A stretch of DNA of 60,098 nt from Stagonosporopsis chrysanthemi (Eukaryota; Ascomycota; Dothideomycetes; Pleosporales; Didymellaceae): positions 1 through 60,098 of the forward strand of contig JAFISE010000172.1 in the NCBI GenBank assembly GCA_022560025.1. Reading direction: 5' to 3'. A program made the translations under genes and the position numbers. The notes under the pieces were generated by a model, which saw nothing but the letters and a program-made list of their open reading frames with translations, had not been told where the DNA came from and did not search any database. Positions 56,372-60,098 of the stretch are shown here, piece after piece. The stretch's first letter is position 1, and every line of letters starts with the position of its first letter.

Positions 56372-56866
56372 TCATGCTCCGTTTGTGCTATCCACCCACC
56401 TGACTCCTGAGTGATACCCACCTACCTTACAGAGTATGACTAGCTCCATCATCTGTGAGCTGACGCGGCCATCGCTTGTAGCGTCCCTCCGATCGGTAGT
56501 CGATAGGCGGCTCGCATTTCTAAGTTTCAAGAATCCACTGGAGCAGTTCCTGCAGCAATTCACGCCGCGTTAGCGCCTTGTATCAGCCGACGTGTTCCCG
56601 TTTTGCACTCACTCATTCTGACACGTAATTGCCTCTACTTCCCTTGGGACGTGTAATTCATCTTTTGCAACCTGCCTTGCCTCATCAGTCATATCGCCGT
56701 CACTCCTATTCTGCCACAGCTTGTCGTCCGCGATAGTTAGACAGACATCCAAGCCGAGAGAGTCGTATTTAGACAACAAGAAGGAGTCATTCTCAGCCTT
56801 GCGGCTCAGTGCAGTACCCCACATAGATCTTGTGTCGAGCATAAGACTTGTAAGGCGTCTTAACAT
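56372..56866 (-). CDS. small unknown protein, two exons
   Basis: Exons 56613-56866 and 56372-56549 joined by a 63-nt intron with strong signals (GTGAGT, branch GCTAAC, acceptor CTGCAG); 143 aa from ATG 56866. The sequence (LTSLMLDTRSMWGTALSRKA, then LGLDVCLTIADDKLW) looks like a folded soluble protein, but I cannot name it. The open frame continues upstream past the ATG (LPDCSHILPQVSEHVTEKN), overlapping in antisense the start of the next gene, so the true start may be further up. Low certainty that it is a gene. Confidence 0.4.
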
Positions 56867-56905
56867 ATTCTTTTCAGTGACGTGCTCACTGACTTGGGGT
56901 AGAAT

Positions 56906-59352
56906 ATGGCTGCAGTCAGGCAGGAGACACACGGGAGCACCCAGAAACAAACAAAGGACGCCCGCATGGAGAAGCTGGGCACATGGACCTTACATTTACG
57001 CCTAATGTGCTTCGACGACGATGAAAACTGGTCATGTCTGGGCTTGTGTTTGTTGAAAACCATCAAAGACAACGAAACACCGACGACGGGTGATAGAGCT
57101 ACATGGCCTACTTGGCTCGAGTTCTCAATCCGGCTGAAAAAGTATGATCGGTTCAGATTCAACAATCAGATATGGCTTTCCTCTACAGATGGCAACCCGC
57201 TTGATTCCTCCTATGGCTCAAGGGCAACAAGGCTTGAATTTTGTCCGATCAGTAGCCAAGAAACCTGGTTGGCCATGTTGATTAAGCTGAGCAAAGCCCG
57301 GGCCAGCGAGATCGATGTACGTGGCTCACTGGAGCCTCTTCCTGTATCCTCTGTTGCTTGGCATCACTCATCTTCAATTCAAGAGGCCGATACTGACAGG
57401 GTAAGTCAACAAAGCATTCTTTGCTTCAACGATATTGGCTCATAAACATCCTCAACAGACCACAGTATCTGAGAACGGAGATATCGAAAACGAATCCAGA
57501 ACCTGTAGGGGGACCAAACGATATCTTGAAGACTCTGAAGGCGAAACAGAGTCAGACAATGATGTGGGAAGAAGCAGACAAGCACACCATGCTGCGGCAA
57601 GATCTCACTCAGTGACCGGGTGGAAAGAACAGCTTGATACAGCGATATTGGAAGCCCCCTCTGGTCCCATTCAAGGGCTCCTACAAACCTTCAAAAGAAA
57701 GTTGCAGGAGCCAGGGACAAGCAGCATTGTGGGGGACAGTAGCCTTTCCATAGGCGGCAAGCTTGTTCATATTCAGGATATTTGCAGTCTCCTGCCGGAT
57801 CAGGAGATTCTGATATCGACCATTGACCTGACTCTCCAGTCGCAGTTGGCGCAGAAGAGACCGAGCACCTACGTTTTACTCTGTGGTGACTTGGCTAAGC
57901 TAGTCCAAGGGGACGACTCCTCCCCCCTTGACTCGCGTGGCAGGTCATGGATAGATCGTCTTGAGAAGTCGACGCGTGCTATCAGCCTAGTGCGTGTTGC
58001 AGACGCGTACTGGATTGTTGTCGAAGTACGACTTCTTCCCACGCCAGAATGGTATTTATATAAGGACAACACCCGTTACGACTCTGTAGCAATAGAGCCG
58101 GAGGCGCAAAAGGTGCTCTCTCTGATATCCGAGCGGTTGGGTAAACAGTTGCCACCCCACAAAGATCAGCAACTTGAAGTTGAATATCGCAGTCCATACG
58201 CGCAAGTTTGATAGAGACAGCAATCGCGCCGCCTTCGCCACCCTTGTTGCAATCAGGTTATCGAAGGTCGAACACGGGAAGGACATGTTCTGGAAGACCT
58301 GGTTCCGACACGAGTCTGAGCGACCTATCGAGGTCGTTGTCCGAAAATGGTTAGCCGAACACCTGCAACAACTGCTGGATGGGACCGGAGCTCCTGCTGT
58401 CCCAGCTTATGGTGATGAGTCAACGAACACAGAGAAAAGTGTAGAGTCAACCATGAATTTGGAAGATGTCTTTGCGGCAGAAGAGTTGAGTATAGATGAG
58501 CCGAACCCGATGCGCCATCCTGACATGTCACCTGCTAGACTTTCACATTCACCATTTGAGACCGCCACGCAACCCAGTCCGACAGCCAAGCAACCTGACA
58601 CAGAGCTGGGCCCTGAAGGGGCTTCGGAGAAGACGCCCGGTAACAACAACGACACACCCAAATATCAGAACGACAAGAAAATCGCACCGAATACGAAGGG
58701 AAAGGACAAGGATTCAGGATCCTTGACTGGTGTGTCTCTGCCTGCTCGCAAGCATCCACGCCGAAGGAGGTCAGAGAGCACTGAAACCGTTTTCGACCTA
58801 GCACGTCTAAAGTCAAGTAAACGTGCGCCTCCAATATCCCACCAAATTACCATCACGACCCTAACTTGAGCAGGTCCTGGAGCAATCCCCATTTCCAAGA
58901 CGGAAGCAAGTACGTTGAGGCCTGAACCCACTCGCGATTCAAGTACACCATTGACGTCTGCGCGGGAAAGCCACAGAGCGGACTCGATACATTTAGAAGT
59001 GTCTCTTGCCACAACACCATCACCACCAGTACTATCACCACCAGTACCAGTTCCAGCAAGTCCTGAACCAAAAACGCCCACACCTACCCGCAAGTCAACC
59101 TCACCTCTATCCCCAGTTCCAGCAACTCCTGCCGTACACCCCAGTGCCCATTCCAGTGCTCAATTGCGCCATTTCACAACCCCGCTGGCTCCGGCTCCGC
59201 CCAGCCCAAGATCAAGTCCAGATCACAAAATCATGGCTGGATTGGAGGGCCGGGAGAGGCGACTCCCGGCCCGAAATGCCCGCGCGTCGGCGAAGAGCAT
59301 GATTCAGAAATTTTACCTGCAAACATGGGATAATGATGGTGATGACAGCTGA
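56906..59352 (+). CDS. unknown protein, weak resemblance to Ulp1-type protease fold
   Basis: Four exons: 56906-57400, 57459-58140, 58193-58816 and 58874-59352, with introns of 58, 52 and 57 nt (two donors are GTAAAC); about 759 aa. Residues about 275-410 have the order seen in C48/Ulp1 peptidases: an aromatic-Trp strand (YWIVVEV), a YDS motif (RYDSVAIEP), and a later helix in the place of the catalytic-Cys helix (SNRAAFATLVAIRL). The His and Cys positions are Tyr and Ala, so it would be inactive. The C-terminal 250 residues are Pro/Ser/Thr-rich with KHPRRRRS-type basic patches. The 58141-58192 intron is inferred from a frame change and could instead be a frameshift. Function unknown. Confidence 0.62.
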
Positions 59353-59667
59353 ATGGTTTGTCGGGGGGGCTAAGTCCCGCATTGAAAACACTACATATAC
59401 AGCAACTCAGCGTGGAGTCTTGCGGGGACTCGTGGGGGAGGGGGGGGCGGTGGAGAAAAGGAGGGGCGCACGATTTCATGCAAGGATTTTGTTTGGGGGT
59501 TGCATTACAATGGTGTTGTGCGGAAGAGAGAGAGAGGGAGGGAAGAGAGACCAGGATGCCAGGCAGGCAGCATGATAATAATAACGCGCACCATCACCAA
59601 TGGATGCAATGATTCAAGGTCGATCAAGAGCTTTCTTCTTCTTCTTCTTCTTCTTCTTCTTCTTCTT

Positions 59668-59699
<32 letters not shown>

Positions 59700-59998
59700 G
59701 CCTTGCGGAACAAACACACCACGTCGACTCATCTGACCGCCAATTTCCACATGGACAAAATTAGTTTACGAAGTAGGTAGGTAGGTAAGTAAGTAACCCC
59801 GGTCGGTGTAGCTGAGCTCTTTTCACTCCAACACATATCCGCATCCAGCATTTGATGGTTTGACATACCATACCATCCCACCGTCCCATCGTCCCATCGT
59901 TCCATGACAGCAATTTGAGTCGTCTCCTACACGAGGACACATTGGCTCAGCAAAACCCCCTTCAAACCAAACTGCCGGAGCGGCGAGACCTCGTCAAG

Positions 59999-60001
<3 letters not shown>
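59353..60001. other. 3' flank with simple repeats
   Basis: About 650 bp. Holds a (CTT)21 run, GTAGGTAGGTAAGTAAGTAA at about 59774 and a CCATCGTCCCATCGTTCCAT run at about 59884-59905. ORFs here arise from the repeats. Confidence 0.6.
59635..59697 (+). repeat. (CTT)21 microsatellite
   Basis: Uninterrupted CTT repeat of about 63 bp, outside any supported gene. It produces artificial poly-Leu and poly-Arg reading frames. Confidence 0.97.
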
Positions 60002-60052
<51 letters not shown>

Positions 60053-60058
60053 AAACAC

Positions 60059-60090
<32 letters not shown>

Positions 60091-60098
60091 ACAAACCC
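60002..60098. repeat. poly-C tract at right end
   Basis: C homopolymer broken only by GAAACACG near 60052-60058 and a few bases at the very end. Counterpart of the left-end G tract. Confidence 0.95.

Noticed and set aside
59505..59750. Poly-Leu / poly-Arg ORFs near the right end
   Set aside because: Created solely by the CTT microsatellite.

Overview
The window looks like a complete scaffold of a filamentous ascomycete (Pezizomycotina, probably Dothideomycetes). Its genes carry short GT-AG introns, mostly 45-60 nt, with CTNAC/CTGAY branch sites. The families are typical of moulds: AA3 alcohol oxidase, AA5 WSC-galactose oxidase, spherulin-4-like protein, SLATT-fungal, Atos and trypsin. There is no operon structure and no mobile element that I can recognise. 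Both ends (1-140 and 60002-60098) and the middle (39455-39654, around a 10-N gap) are long G or C homopolymers where assembly evidently stopped.

Left part (0.5-23 kb): secreted M14 carboxypeptidase (-), zinc alcohol dehydrogenase (+), two diverged paralogous proteins of unknown function (+,+), an unknown protein (-), a short-chain dehydrogenase (-), an initiator tRNA-Met (-), the RFC-like clamp loader subunit Ctf18 (+), an alcohol oxidase of the GMC family (+), an ADP-ribosylglycohydrolase (+) and a spherulation-specific family 4 protein (-).

Centre (24.2-31.6 kb, -): one very large Ser/Thr/Val-rich, adhesin-like gene of at least 20 coding exons and about 1,240 codons. It was built by repeated duplication of small exons. 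The 3' half uses phase-2 exons separated by ordinary introns. In the 5' half, six successive junctions keep the reading frame only if the intron is a spliceosomal twin intron (stwintron) of type [D1,2], in which an internal intron splits the first G of the outer donor from its TRAG. This is the most unusual thing in the window. The 5' end of the gene was not found.

Right part (33-59.4 kb): WSC-WSC-galactose oxidase (+), peroxisomal 3-ketoacyl-CoA thiolase with a PTS2-like N-terminus (+), a 3.3 kb gene-poor stretch with the assembly gap, trypsin (+), a three-repeat Myb protein (-), a Fyv7-like rRNA-processing protein (-), an Atos/FAM214-type protein (+), a SLATT-fungal two-TM protein (+), a small secreted Thr/Ser-rich protein (+), a tail-anchored FHA protein (-), a coiled-coil-like unknown (+), and a divergent pair of unknowns (-/+), the latter with a weak, catalytically degenerate resemblance to Ulp1 proteases.

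The genes do not form a pathway cluster. Secreted or surface functions (carboxypeptidase, trypsin, AA5 oxidase, adhesin-like protein, small secreted protein) lie among housekeeping genes (Ctf18, thiolase, Fyv7-like, initiator tRNA).
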